Source of the DNA: Streptomyces xanthochromogenes
Lineage (GTDB): Bacteria > Actinomycetota > Actinomycetes > Streptomycetales > Streptomycetaceae
Length of the DNA: 64,000 bases
Reading direction: 5' to 3'
Assembly (NCBI RefSeq): GCF_014650455.1
Contig: NZ_BMUZ01000003.1
Span: 558,001-622,000, forward strand
The translations under genes and the position numbers were made by a program. This document shows, one piece after another, positions 1 through 7,576 of the stretch; position 1 is the stretch's first letter; the number at the start of each line of letters is the position of its first letter. The notes under the pieces were generated by a model, which was given only the letters and a program-made list of their open reading frames with translations, was not told the origin of the DNA and searched no databases.

Positions 1-1
1 C

Positions 2-2182
2 GCCGCGCTCACCGCGGCACTCGTCGTGGGCCCGATCGCGCTCTGCGCCGCGCCCGCGTCCGCCGCCATCGGCACCCCCGTCACAGACACCTCCTACGAC
101 TACACCGCACAGGTCGTCGTCGGCGACCACGACCGCGGGTGCTCCGGCGTCCTGGTCGACTCCGAGTGGCTGCTCACGGCCGCCAGTTGCTTCGCCGACA
201 ACCCGGCCGTCTCGCTCGACGTCCCCGCAGGCCGGCCGAAGCTCAGGACGACCGCGACCGTCGGCCGCGGCAGTGACCTGTCCTCATCGGCGGGCGCGGT
301 CCGCGAGGTGGTCGAGCTCGTTCCGCGCACCGACCGCGACGTGGTCCTGGCGCGCCTGAACCGCCCGGTCACCAATGTCGCCCCGATCGGCCTGGCCACC
401 ACCGCCCCCGCCGCCGGTGAGGAGCTGAAGTTCGCCGGGTTCGGCCGCACCAGGACCGAATGGGCGCCGCTCGCCCTGCACACCGGCACGTACACCGTGG
501 ACGCCCAGGCGACCACCTCGGCCACGGTCACCGGCAAGGACGGCACGGCCGCCTGCATGGGTGACACCGGCGGTCCGGTGGTCCGGGGCAGTGGCGCATC
601 GGCACTGCTCGTCGCCCTCAACAGCCAGTCCTTCCAAGGGGGTTGCCTCGCCATCGACCCGGCCGAGACGCGCACCGGCGGGGTCGCCGCCCGCGTCGAC
701 GACCTGGGTTCGTGGGTGAACTCCAAGGTGGGCGCCCCGCGCGTCACGGACTTCAACTGCGACGGCGTCGAGGACACCGCCATCGCCGACCCGAAGGCCG
801 CCGTGGGCGGCAAGGACGGCGCGGGCGTGGTCCGCATCGTGTACGGCGGCGGCAAGGGCACCGCCGAGATCAACCAGGACCTCGACTGGGTGAACGGCGG
901 CTCCGAGGCGGGCGACTGGTTCGGCGAGGCGACGGACACCGTCGACTACAACGAGGACGGCTGCACCGACCTCGTGGTCGGCACCCCGTCCGAGGACCTC
1001 GGCACCGCCACCGACGCGGGCATGGTCGACGTCCTGTACGGCGCGCCGGGCGGCATCGGGACCGGCACGCTCAAGGACACCAACTTCCAACAGGGCGCGG
1101 GCACCGGCTCGTTCAAGTCCTCCACGGCGGAGACCGGCGACCGTACCGGCCAGTCGATAGCGGCCGGCACCACCGCGGCGGGCGAACCGTTCCTCGTGAT
1201 CGGCTCCCCCGGCGAAGCGATCGGCACGGTTGCCAAGGCGGGCATGGCCTTCTACGTCCGTGGCACGACCGCCATCGCGATCAGCCAGGACAGCACCGGG
1301 GTTCCGGGCGGGGTGGAAGCGAACGACGGCTTCGGCAGCACGGTCGCGGCCGACGCCGGGCACATCGTCATCGCCGCTCCCAACGAGACCATCGGCACGG
1401 ACGCGGGCGCGGGCAACGCGGCGGTCTTCTCGCACACCTTGAACTCCGAGGGCCGTCCCACCCCGCTCTTCGGCCTCGACCAGGACCTGGACACCGTCTC
1501 CGGCGGCGCCGAGCCCGGTGACCAGTTCGGCAAGTCGCTTGCCCTGGTCAGCTACCGCCCGTCGGGCGCGGCCACCGCCAACGAGTCGATCCTGGCGGTC
1601 GGTTCACCGGGTGAGGACATGGACATCGACGGGGTGAGCAAGGTCGACACCGGCATGGTGCAGACCTTCCGCATCACCGCGGCCGGCACGTTCAGCCAGC
1701 TCAGCACCTACTACTCCGGCACCGCGTCCGACGCCGTGCCCGGCACGTCCGAGGCCGGTGACCGCTTCGGCCAGTCGGTGGCCGCGGTGAACACGGCGCC
1801 ACGCGCGGTGAGCACCGCCGCGACCATGAAGCTGGCCGTCGGCATCACCGACGAGGCGGTCGGCACCACGGCGAAGGCCGGCGCGATCACCACCTTCTCG
1901 CTCCTCGGCTCGCCCAGCACCAACAACCGCTGGATCGAGGCCGGCACCTCCGGCATCCCCGGTCCGGCGGGCGCCAACCAGCGCCTGGGCCAGAGCATCC
2001 ACTACACCGGCACCCACCTGTACGTCGGGATGCCGAACGGCCCGGGCAGCTACGGCACGGTGTACTCCCTGCCGCTGTCCAACGTGACCGCGGGCGGTTC
2101 GAACGCCACGATCACCACCTTCCAGCCCGGCCAGGGAGGCCTCCCGGCCGCCGGCGGCCGCTTCGGCTACGTGGTCCGCTGA
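2..2182 (+). CDS. Secreted FG-GAP repeat protein with degenerate trypsin-like (S1) domain, 5' partial
   Basis: The reading frame is open from base 2. It begins inside a signal peptide (hydrophobic stretch ending ASAA), so the true start lies upstream of the window; a GTG at 26 is internal. The first ~230 residues resemble a chymotrypsin-fold protease, but the motif around the catalytic His reads LTAASC instead of LTAAHC (Ser codon at 185-187) and the nucleophile motif reads GDTGGP instead of GDSGGP (Thr codon at 566-568). The Asp motif (DVVLARL) is kept. The enzyme is therefore probably inactive as a classical serine protease. From about residue 240 come roughly six FG-GAP/integrin-alpha-like repeats (FNCDGVED, YNEDGCTD, then repeated GDxFGxS plus hydrophobic-VGxP), a beta-propeller type fold. 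It is exported and probably a binding or adhesion-type protein. A strong terminator follows at 2211. Confidence 0.85.
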   Translation, partial: AALTAALVVGPIALCAAPASAAIGTPVTDTSYDYTAQVVVGDHDRGCSGVLVDSEWLLTAASCFADNPAVSLDVPAGRPKLRTTATVGRGSDLSSSAGAVREVVELVPRTDRDVVLARLNRPVTNVAPIGLATTAPAAGEELKFAGFGRTRTEWAPLALHTGTYTVDAQATTSATVTGKDGTAACMGDTGGPVVRGSGASALLVALNSQSFQGGCLAIDPAETRTGGVAARVDDLGSWVNSKVGAPRVTDFNCDGVEDTAIADPKAAVGGKDGAGVVRIVYGGGKGTAEINQDLDWVNGGSEAGDWFGEATDTVDYNEDGCTDLVVGTPSEDLGTATDAGMVDVLYGAPGGIGTGTLKDTNFQQGAGTGSFKSSTAETGDRTGQSIAAGTTAAGEPFLVIGSPGEAIGTVAKAGMAFYVRGTTAIAISQDSTGVPGGVEANDGFGSTVAADAGHIVIAAPNETIGTDAGAGNAAVFSHTLNSEGRPTPLFGLDQDLDTVSGGAEPGDQFGKSLALVSYRPSGAATANESILAVGSPGEDMDIDGVSKVDTGMVQTFRITAAGTFSQLSTYYSGTASDAVPGTSEAGDRFGQSVAAVNTAPRAVSTAATMKLAVGITDEAVGTTAKAGAITTFSLLGSPSTNNRWIEAGTSGIPGPAGANQRLGQSIHYTGTHLYVGMPNGPGSYGTVYSLPLSNVTAGGSNATITTFQPGQGGLPAAGGRFGYVVR

Positions 2183-2210
2183 CCACCGTCCCCGGGAACG
2201 GGGAGCGCCC

Positions 2211-2254
2211 ACGGGTCGGCCCGGCACCGCACGCGCGGTGCCGGGCCGACCCGT
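2211..2254. terminator. Strong intrinsic terminator hairpin
   Basis: Perfect 20-bp inverted repeat (2211-2230 with 2235-2254) around a 4-base loop ACGC, 29 bp after the FG-GAP protein stop. It lacks a long T-run, as is usual in Streptomyces terminators. Confidence 0.85.
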
Positions 2255-2358
2255 TGTCCGGACACAGCATCCGGAAGCCGTTTTCCGGGCGGAATCACCC
2301 GCGCCCGCCGGGGTACGCGGAGCGGAACACAGCGCCGACCGAAAGCGAGTACCGCACC

Positions 2359-2619
2359 ATGAGCGACCGCAGGCCCGAAGGGCCGGGAGACGCCGGAGCT
2401 CCCGTGCCCGAGCCGATACCCCACGATCTGCCCGACCAGCAGGCCGGTTCCGACGGCGACCCCTGGGAAGCGACGGACCGTCCCGCGTCCGGCGCGCGGG
2501 ACGAGCGGCCCGATCCCGCAATTCCGGACACCGACGAGGCGGGCACGGGCCGTCGCGGCGCCCCGCACTCCGGGAGCAAGCGCCCCGAACACCCGGTGCC
2601 CCATGAATCGACTGGATGA
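2359..2619 (+). CDS. Small hydrophilic hypothetical protein (86 aa)
   Basis: ATG at 2359 opens an 86-residue frame rich in Pro, Gly, Asp, Glu and Arg, with no hydrophobic segment and no recognisable domain. It is probably disordered and cytoplasmic. Only a weak purine-rich stretch (GAAAGCGAG) precedes the start. The frame stays open to an upstream candidate start at 2254, but that would overlap the terminator at 2211-2254, so 2359 is preferred. It sits ahead of a PRC-barrel stress-type gene on the same strand. Composition resembles the low-complexity hypothetical proteins often found near general-stress genes in Streptomyces. I do not recognise a family and give it moderate confidence as a real gene. 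Confidence 0.5.
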   Translation: MSDRRPEGPGDAGAPVPEPIPHDLPDQQAGSDGDPWEATDRPASGARDERPDPAIPDTDEAGTGRRGAPHSGSKRPEHPVPHESTG

Positions 2620-2819
2620 GCGCGAAACAATTTCCGCGCGCACCACGGGCGCGAATGGGCGGAAAGGAAATCGCCGCTGGTCCGTGTGGGACGGACATCT
2701 GCGGGCACCTGCAGTTTCAGCGGAGATCCGTACCCGCCTTTTGATCCTCCAGTGATCGAGAAAGGGTAAATGGGTCCGCCGATACAGCAATTGCTCACAT
2801 TGATGAAGGGGTTGTTCTC

Positions 2820-3188
2820 ATGTCCGACAGCATCTGGGGTTACCGCGAGACGTCCGGCCGTCTGGCCGGTGCCGATCTGACGGGCTACAAGGTCGAGGCC
2901 ACGGACGGCGCCATCGGCAAGGTCGACAAGCACTCGGACGAGATCGATTCCTCCTACATCGTGGTCGACACCGGCCCGTGGATCTTCGGCAAGGAAGTCC
3001 TCCTGCCCGCCGGCACGATCGAGCGCATCGACGCGGACGAGCAGAAGATCTACGTGGGCCGCACCAAGGAGCAGATCAAGAACGCCCCCGAGTTCGACCG
3101 GGACAAGCATCTCGGCAACTCCGGTTACAACGCGGAACTGGGCACCTATTACGGCACCGGCGCGCCCTTCGGCGGCCGGCCCGCCTGA
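2820..3188 (+). CDS. PRC-barrel domain protein (122 aa)
   Basis: Single PRC-barrel domain: after a short N-terminus (SDSIWGYRE) the protein has LTGYKVEATDGAIGKV, then SYIVVDTGPWIFGKEVLLPAG and a conserved IERID strand. PRC-barrels are small beta-barrels in photosynthetic reaction centre subunit H, RimM and many stress proteins, usually acting as interaction or stability modules. The ATG at 2820 is preceded by GAAGGGG at good spacing. A GGGTAA hexamer at 2764-2769 could be the -10 element of a general-stress (SigB-type) promoter, but I could not pair it with a convincing -35 box. A second PRC-barrel protein with DUF2382 lies at 4539-5369. The gene is followed by a perfect terminator. Confidence 0.85.
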   Translation: MSDSIWGYRETSGRLAGADLTGYKVEATDGAIGKVDKHSDEIDSSYIVVDTGPWIFGKEVLLPAGTIERIDADEQKIYVGRTKEQIKNAPEFDRDKHLGNSGYNAELGTYYGTGAPFGGRPA

Positions 3189-3204
3189 CCGATCCGGACC
3201 ACAG

Positions 3205-3243
3205 CGAGGGGCGGCCACCCGCATGCCGGGTGGCCGCCCCTCG
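3205..3243. terminator. Intrinsic terminator hairpin
   Basis: Perfect 17-bp stem (3205-3221 with 3227-3243) with a 5-base loop, followed by TTCGT; it lies 16 bp after the PRC-barrel gene stop. Confidence 0.85.
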
Positions 3244-3365
3244 TTCGTGCGACCACCGCCCCGGCCCGGCGGATCTTTGGAGCTTCTGTCAGTACGAGCC
3301 CGCTGCCGCGTATGGAGAGACTGCCGGGTGTTCGAGCCAGGACACCATCACGGGAGGAGTGTGCG

Positions 3366-4112
3366 GTGAGCACACAGGAGACGTACGACGGGATCGGCGA
3401 GGCGTTCGAGGGGTTCAAGGCGCTGCCGTTGGCCCGGTACGTGGAGGCGCCCAGCTTCCTCGGCCTGGTCGGAGACGTCACCGGCAAGAGGGTGATCGAT
3501 CTGGCCTGCGGCACCGGGTTCTACAGCCGTGAGGTGAAGAGGCGCGGCGCGGCGGACGTGTTCGGCATCGATGTCTCCGGCGAGATGATCGCCGCCGCCC
3601 TGGGCATCGAGAAGGCGGACCCTCTGGGGGTGCGGTACGAGGTCGGCGATGTGGCCGACCTGCCGCCGGCGAGGGAGCCGTTCGACGTGGCGACCGCGGT
3701 GATGCTGCTCAACTACGCCGAAACGGTCGCCGAGTTCGAGCTCCTGTGCCGCCGGGTGCACGCCAGCCTGAACAGCGGCGGCGAGTTCTTCATGCTCCAC
3801 CAGACGCCGGACTACGACTTCTCCGGTCCCTCCCCCCGACCGTACGGATTCCTCACCGAGCTGACGGGTGAGGAGTACGAAACCGGGCCCCGGGTGCGGA
3901 CCACCGCTCTCCTGGAGGGCGTGCCGATCTCATTCACTTCGGGCCTCGCACGCCGCGAGGTGTTCGAAACGTCTCTGGCCAAGGCGGGGTTCAGCGAGCT
4001 CACCTGGGTGCCCACCACGGTGTCGCCCGCGGGGATCGAGGCGTACGGGGACACCTTCTGGGCGGACTACCGCGCCAACCCGGCCTTCGAAATGCTGCGG
4101 TGCCGCGCCTGA
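3366..4112 (+). CDS. Class I SAM-dependent methyltransferase (248 aa)
   Basis: Rossmann-type methyltransferase. Motif I is VIDLACGTGFYSRE (about residues 43-56), the acidic ribose-binding end of strand 2 is GIDVSGEMI, motif II/III is YEVGDVADLPP, and motif IV reads FDVATAVMLLNYA. The order fits a Methyltransf_11/25-type small-molecule enzyme that transfers a methyl group from S-adenosylmethionine. The GTG at 3366 is chosen because GGGAGGAG lies just upstream; an earlier in-frame start (3312) has no ribosome site. The C-terminal part is variable and probably holds the substrate pocket, so the acceptor cannot be read from the sequence. It stands alone after a terminator and is not in an obvious operon. 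The family is clear, the substrate unknown. Confidence 0.88.
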   Translation: MSTQETYDGIGEAFEGFKALPLARYVEAPSFLGLVGDVTGKRVIDLACGTGFYSREVKRRGAADVFGIDVSGEMIAAALGIEKADPLGVRYEVGDVADLPPAREPFDVATAVMLLNYAETVAEFELLCRRVHASLNSGGEFFMLHQTPDYDFSGPSPRPYGFLTELTGEEYETGPRVRTTALLEGVPISFTSGLARREVFETSLAKAGFSELTWVPTTVSPAGIEAYGDTFWADYRANPAFEMLRCRA

Positions 4113-4298
4113 CACACGCCCCGTCGGGAGCCGGGTCGCGCGCAGCCGGCGGATGCCCCCGAACGCGCGCGTGCCACCCGGACAGGGCGCCGGGAACGGG
4201 GATCCACCCAGGTGGAACAAGGGAGCGGTTGCAGCAGCGGACCGTCCCGCACGGGTGACAGCGCGTGTAGCGCGCGAACTCACGGGCACGCGTCTTTC

Positions 4299-4388
4299 AT
4301 GATGTTCACGACGCTCATCCTCGTGCCCGTCGCCCTCGCAGTCGTCCTCACCTGGCGCAGCCCACACCACAACCGTCATCGCCGCTGA
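4299..4388 (+). CDS. Possible 29-aa membrane micropeptide
   Basis: ATG at 4299 (or 4302) opens a 29-codon frame: a hydrophobic run (FTTLILVPVALAVVLTW) followed by a basic tail rich in His and Arg. This is the profile of a single-span membrane micropeptide. There is no strong ribosome binding site, and no family is recognised. It is listed because the frame has coherent topology, not because coding is proven. Confidence 0.25.
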   Translation: MMFTTLILVPVALAVVLTWRSPHHNRHRR

Positions 4389-4538
4389 GCCTCGGGCGGC
4401 CCTGTCCACCGCCGCTGCCCACCTCTACGCATGCCCGGCCGCGGCAGCCATCGGCGCCCCGAGCGGACGCAACGCACTCTCCCGCCGCCCCATGTTCCGG
4501 GACGGCGGGAGACGCACGAACGGAGCCGGTGATGCGGT

Positions 4539-5369
4539 TCAGCGGCGGCGGTCGCCCCGGCCGCCCTCGCCACGTCGGCGCTCGTCCTTGCCGGTGGCGT
4601 CGTCGTACCGGATCTCTTCCTTGCGGACGGTGTCGGACACCTCCTTCTGCTCGGTGACCCTCTCCGTCTCGAGGCGCACCCGCTCCACCGGCACGGCCTC
4701 CTTGCGTACGACCGGCCGCTCCGCGTGGAGGGTCACCTCGGTCTCCGCCTCGCCGATGTCCGCGCGCACACGGTCGCCCTCGCGGATCGGCTCGCGCACC
4801 ACGCGAACCTCCTCATGGCTGACCGGGACGGTCGTGGTCACGTCCTCCGTGACGACGACCTTGCGCAGCCGCGCCCGGCCCACCTCTTCGTTCTCGGTGC
4901 CGACCCGCAGCCGCTCCTCGGAGCGGATCAGGGCGTCCTCGTCACCGGCGAACCGCGCGTGGACGTCCGTGCCCGTCGCGTTCCCGGGGACGTCGACGCT
5001 GCCGGCCGCGCCACCGGGGCCCGGCGTCCTCATGGTCCTCTTGCCGACGCCGTCAACGCCGTAGTGGCTGTACAGCTCACGCTCCGCCGTGGCGTCGAGA
5101 TGCTCCTCGGCGTCCAGACGCGGGGCGTCCTTCACCACGCTCTTGGCGTACGCGACGTGCAGGGCGTCGCCGTCACGGCGGGCGCCGGCCAGCGGCACGA
5201 ACGACTCCTTGGTGCCGAACAGCCCGGTCTTGACCGTGACCCACTCCGGGCGGCCCGAGCCGTCGTCCAGGTAGACCTGTTCGACACCGCCGATCTTCTC
5301 TCCATCCGGGTCGTAAGCCACCAAGCCCTTGAGACCCTCGGGGCGGTTGAACATGTCACCGGTACTCAT
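4539..5369 (-). CDS. PRC-barrel and DUF2382 (YsnF/AvaK) stress protein (276 aa)
   Basis: Start ATG at 5369 (protein begins MSTGDMFNRPEGLKG) with AGGAGTG at ideal spacing; longer upstream extensions lack this signal. Residues ~8-85 form a PRC-barrel (AYDPDGEKIGGVEQVYL, WVTVKTGLFG). Residues ~145-265 form a DUF2382 domain with the repeated charged pattern typical of YsnF/AvaK proteins (VGRARLRKVVVTEDVTTTVPV, HEEVRVVREPI, TLHAERPVVRKEAVPVERV). The tail is Arg/Glu/Gly rich. DUF2382 proteins are linked to stress responses in Bacilli, cyanobacteria and actinobacteria, but the biochemical role is unknown. No signal peptide, so probably cytoplasmic. It shares the PRC-barrel with the protein at 2820 and may respond to the same stress sigma factors, which is inference. 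Confidence 0.88.
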   Translation of the reverse strand: MSTGDMFNRPEGLKGLVAYDPDGEKIGGVEQVYLDDGSGRPEWVTVKTGLFGTKESFVPLAGARRDGDALHVAYAKSVVKDAPRLDAEEHLDATAERELYSHYGVDGVGKRTMRTPGPGGAAGSVDVPGNATGTDVHARFAGDEDALIRSEERLRVGTENEEVGRARLRKVVVTEDVTTTVPVSHEEVRVVREPIREGDRVRADIGEAETEVTLHAERPVVRKEAVPVERVRLETERVTEQKEVSDTVRKEEIRYDDATGKDERRRGEGGRGDRRR

Positions 5370-5770
5370 GCGGATCACTCCTGACCTGTCGGGGGACGAG
5401 CCGGGCGGCATCCTGCTTCGGAGCCGCGGCCCTCGCTCCCACCCCGCCACACCCCACCCGCCACGGCCACCGCAACCACCCCGTCCACAACACCGCGCAT
5501 CCCAGGCGCCGCGCCCGGCCGAGCCCGTCGAGGGCCGCCGCACGAATTACGCCGTCCGTGTGAACACGCCTCCTCGGATGCGGCGCCCCAACACGGATGC
5601 CGATCAGCCCGGGCCCGTGCCCAACCGTGCCGGACACCCGGTGCGATGATCACGTTTCTCACGCTCAGGGATGAACCGGCCCACGCTCGGCTCGACTTCC
5701 GTCTCGACTCCCCGCTACGAAGATCACCCAGTACGGCCAGTACGGGAAGACCTTCGAAGAGGGGTAATTC
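5370..5770. other. Intergenic region between divergent genes
   Basis: This gap separates the minus-strand PRC/DUF2382 gene from the plus-strand small ORF at 5771. It should hold both promoters. I see a direct repeat CCAGTACGG/CCAGTACGG near 5732-5750 and no convincing protein-coding frame. Confidence 0.4.
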
Positions 5771-5905
5771 ATGCGCACGCGTGCCAGGACAACCACCATG
5801 ACGGCGGCTCCGGCCCTCCCTGTCGCCCGGCGGACGCCAAAGCCGCGCCCCGCAGCGCGCCTGGCGCACGCGGCAGCGGCGACGGCCCGTGGCGAGAAGT
5901 CCTGA
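5771..5905 (+). CDS. Possible 44-aa ORF coupled to the downstream lipoprotein
   Basis: ATG at 5771 is preceded by AGAGGGG at good spacing, a stronger ribosome site than the lipoprotein gene has. The 44-residue product is rich in Ala, Arg, Thr and Pro, without a clear domain. Its stop TGA (5903-5905) overlaps the ATG of the lipoprotein gene by one base (TGATG), the classical arrangement for translational coupling. It may therefore be a real small protein or a leader whose translation delivers ribosomes to the lipoprotein start. No family is recognised. Confidence 0.4.
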   Translation: MRTRARTTTMTAAPALPVARRTPKPRPAARLAHAAAATARGEKS

Positions 5906-6366
5906 TGGGGCGGCCCCGTCTGCTGCTCGTCGTGTGCGCCGGACTGCTCGCCACCGGCTGCGTCTCGGTCGCCGCCAAGTCCGGCACACCCGGCGGACGG
6001 CTCGACCCGGAAGGGGGCCGTCTCACTGCCGTGACGCCCCGGCCCGAGCAGCCGCCCGCCCGCGAAGCCCTGGCGCCGATCGGCGACGCGGCACCCACCA
6101 CCCATGGCACGGGCAGCATCCGGCCGCCGGGAGGAACCGTTCCGGAACGCCCGCGCCCCGCCGAGGCCGGGGACTCGGCACACCGCACCCCTGCCCACGG
6201 CCGCACCGCCGCCCGGCACCGCGCCCCCGCGGCCCCACCGCCGCACCACCGTCCCGCGCCACCCCGGGCCCGTTTCGACCCCGGTCAGGTCTGCGCCTGG
6301 GCCAAGGGCACCGGTTTCGATCCCTCGGTTGTACGAGCCTGCCGGCAGCAGCTCGGCACGGGGTGA
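5905..6366 (+). CDS. Proline-rich lipoprotein (153 aa)
   Basis: Starts MGRPRLLLVVCAGLLATGC: a short basic n-region, a hydrophobic stretch and the lipobox LATG-Cys, so it should be lipidated at Cys19 and anchored on the outer face of the membrane. The middle ~100 residues are low-complexity (Pro, Ala, Arg, His), probably a flexible linker in the cell wall. The C-terminal ~30 residues (FDPGQVCAWAKGTGFDPSVV, then a second Cys) form a compact motif with two cysteines. That ending recurs in small Streptomyces exported proteins, but its function is not known to me. The ATG is coupled to the stop of the upstream 44-aa frame. Confidence 0.75.
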   Translation: MGRPRLLLVVCAGLLATGCVSVAAKSGTPGGRLDPEGGRLTAVTPRPEQPPAREALAPIGDAAPTTHGTGSIRPPGGTVPERPRPAEAGDSAHRTPAHGRTAARHRAPAAPPPHHRPAPPRARFDPGQVCAWAKGTGFDPSVVRACRQQLGTG

Positions 6367-6483
6367 CCCGGCGCGTCAGCCGACCCGCCCCCGGGTCGGC
6401 ACGGCCGGGGCGGGGCAGACCGGGGAAGTGCGGGATCGGCGATTTCCCGGCGTGGGCCGGACTCGGCACATAGGGTCGATGAC

Positions 6484-7146
6484 ATGCGCATTGTCATCGC
6501 TGGTGGTCATGGTCAGATCGCGCTGCGGCTCGAACGGCTGCTGCACGCACGCGGAGACGAGGTCGCGGGGATCATCCGCAGGGCGGAGCAGGCAGGCGAT
6601 CTGCTGGCGGCGGGCGCCGAGCCCGTCGTGTGCGACCTGGAGTCCGTGTCCCTCGACGAACTCGCGTCCCGCATGGAAGCCACCGACGCGGCCGTGTTCG
6701 CGGCCGGCGCGGGGCCGGGCAGCGGAGTGGCCCGCAAGGACACCGTGGACCGTGCTGCCTGTTCCCTGTTCGCGGACGCCGCCGAGGCCGCCGGGGTACG
6801 GCGCTTCCTCGTCGTGTCGGCCCTGGGCGCCCGGAACGCGCCCGAGCCCCGCGGCTCCGACTCCGTCTTCGCCGCCTACCTCCACGCCAAGGCCGTGGCA
6901 GACGCGGATGTCCAAGCGCGGGCCGGGCTCGACTGGACGATCCTGCGCCCGGGCCGGCTCACCAACGGGCAGGGCACGGGCCTGGTCACCCTCGCCGAGT
7001 CGACCGGAGGCGGGGCGATCCCCCGCGACGACGTCGCCTCCGTGCTTGCGGCGCTCCTCAGTGAGCCCGGAACGGCTGGGCGCACGCTGGAGCTGATCGG
7101 CGGAAGTGTCCCGGTGGACAAGGCGGTTGCCTCGCTCACCGCCTGA
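6484..7146 (+). CDS. NAD(P)-binding atypical SDR / NmrA-like protein (220 aa)
   Basis: Begins with a dinucleotide-binding strand and glycine motif, IVIAGGHGQIALRL (GxxGxxG-like GGHGQIA), followed by VVCDLE at the expected position for the next Rossmann strand, AVFAAGAGPGSGV, and the VSALGA strand with downstream FAAYLHAKAVAD (Y-x3-K-like YLHAK). Length and order fit the short atypical SDR_a5/NAD(P)H-binding family (YwnB/HSCARG type), which act as redox-sensing or reductase-like proteins. The typical catalytic Tyr-Lys pair is approximate, so activity cannot be asserted. The ATG at 6484 has only a modest upstream purine stretch. It stands alone ahead of the nrdDG leader region; no functional link to nrdDG is evident. 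Confidence 0.85.
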   Translation: MRIVIAGGHGQIALRLERLLHARGDEVAGIIRRAEQAGDLLAAGAEPVVCDLESVSLDELASRMEATDAAVFAAGAGPGSGVARKDTVDRAACSLFADAAEAAGVRRFLVVSALGARNAPEPRGSDSVFAAYLHAKAVADADVQARAGLDWTILRPGRLTNGQGTGLVTLAESTGGGAIPRDDVASVLAALLSEPGTAGRTLELIGGSVPVDKAVASLTA

Positions 7147-7308
7147 GCCGGGCGGCGCCCGACGACGCCCGACCCGACCCCGTCGACGACCGACCTGCCC
7201 CGTCGACCGCAAACTCACCGCCGTCCTCACCCCCGCCTCTGCCCCTCTGCCCCTCTGCCCGACAGGACGGAAGTCCCGTCGATGCGGCCCGTAGGCGGGA
7301 CCATGGTC

Positions 7309-7356
7309 ACACAACATCTTGTGTCAGCGTGTCGCACCACATCGCAGATGTAGTGT
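7309..7356 (+). promoter_or_regulatory. Tandem NrdR boxes upstream of nrdD
   Basis: Box 1 at 7309-7324 is ACACAACATCTTGTGT, a near-perfect match to the NrdR-box pattern ACAC-W-N-N-T-N-K-TGT. Box 2 at 7341-7356 (ATCGCAGATGTAGTGT) keeps the right half (ATnTAGTGT) but has a weak left half. The two box starts are 32 bp apart with 16 bp between them, i.e. three helical turns, the arrangement known for NrdR sites of nrd operons. NrdR is the ATP/dATP-sensing repressor of ribonucleotide reductase genes; its gene is not in this window. Confidence 0.75.
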
Positions 7357-7363
7357 TTTGTCT

Positions 7364-7518
7364 GCCGGTTCGACGGACGGCTGCGGCTGCTGCCGTCCGT
7401 CGAGGCAAGAGGGAACCCGGTGGGAATCCGGGACTGCCCCGCAACGGTGAGTGGGAAGGACGGCCGGGTGCCTGCGCATCCGTCCCCGCACGAATCCACG
7501 AGTCCGATACCTGCCGGC
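7364..7518 (+). ncRNA. Cobalamin (AdoCbl) riboswitch
   Basis: All hallmark segments are present in order: GAGGCAAGAGGGAA, GGTGGGAATCC, then CTGCCCCGCAACGGTGA (the B12-box core CCGCAAC-GGT), and the 3' signature AGTCCGATACCTGCCGG at 7501-7517. P1 can form between GCCGG at 7364-7368 and CCGGC at 7514-7518. The element ends about 58 nt before the nrdD start, so B12 binding could hide the ribosome site or stop transcription. In Streptomyces the same class of element controls nrdABS, giving repression of a B12-independent reductase when B12 is available. Confidence 0.9.
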
Positions 7519-7576
7519 GCATCTCCGCGCGTACTCACGCCCGGAGGACGTTCCGACGCCTCGTGGGAGGGCCGAC

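Noticed and set aside
2764..2769. GGGTAA as a SigB-type -10 box before the PRC-barrel gene
   Set aside because: I could not find a matching -35 element at the expected 14-16 bp spacing.
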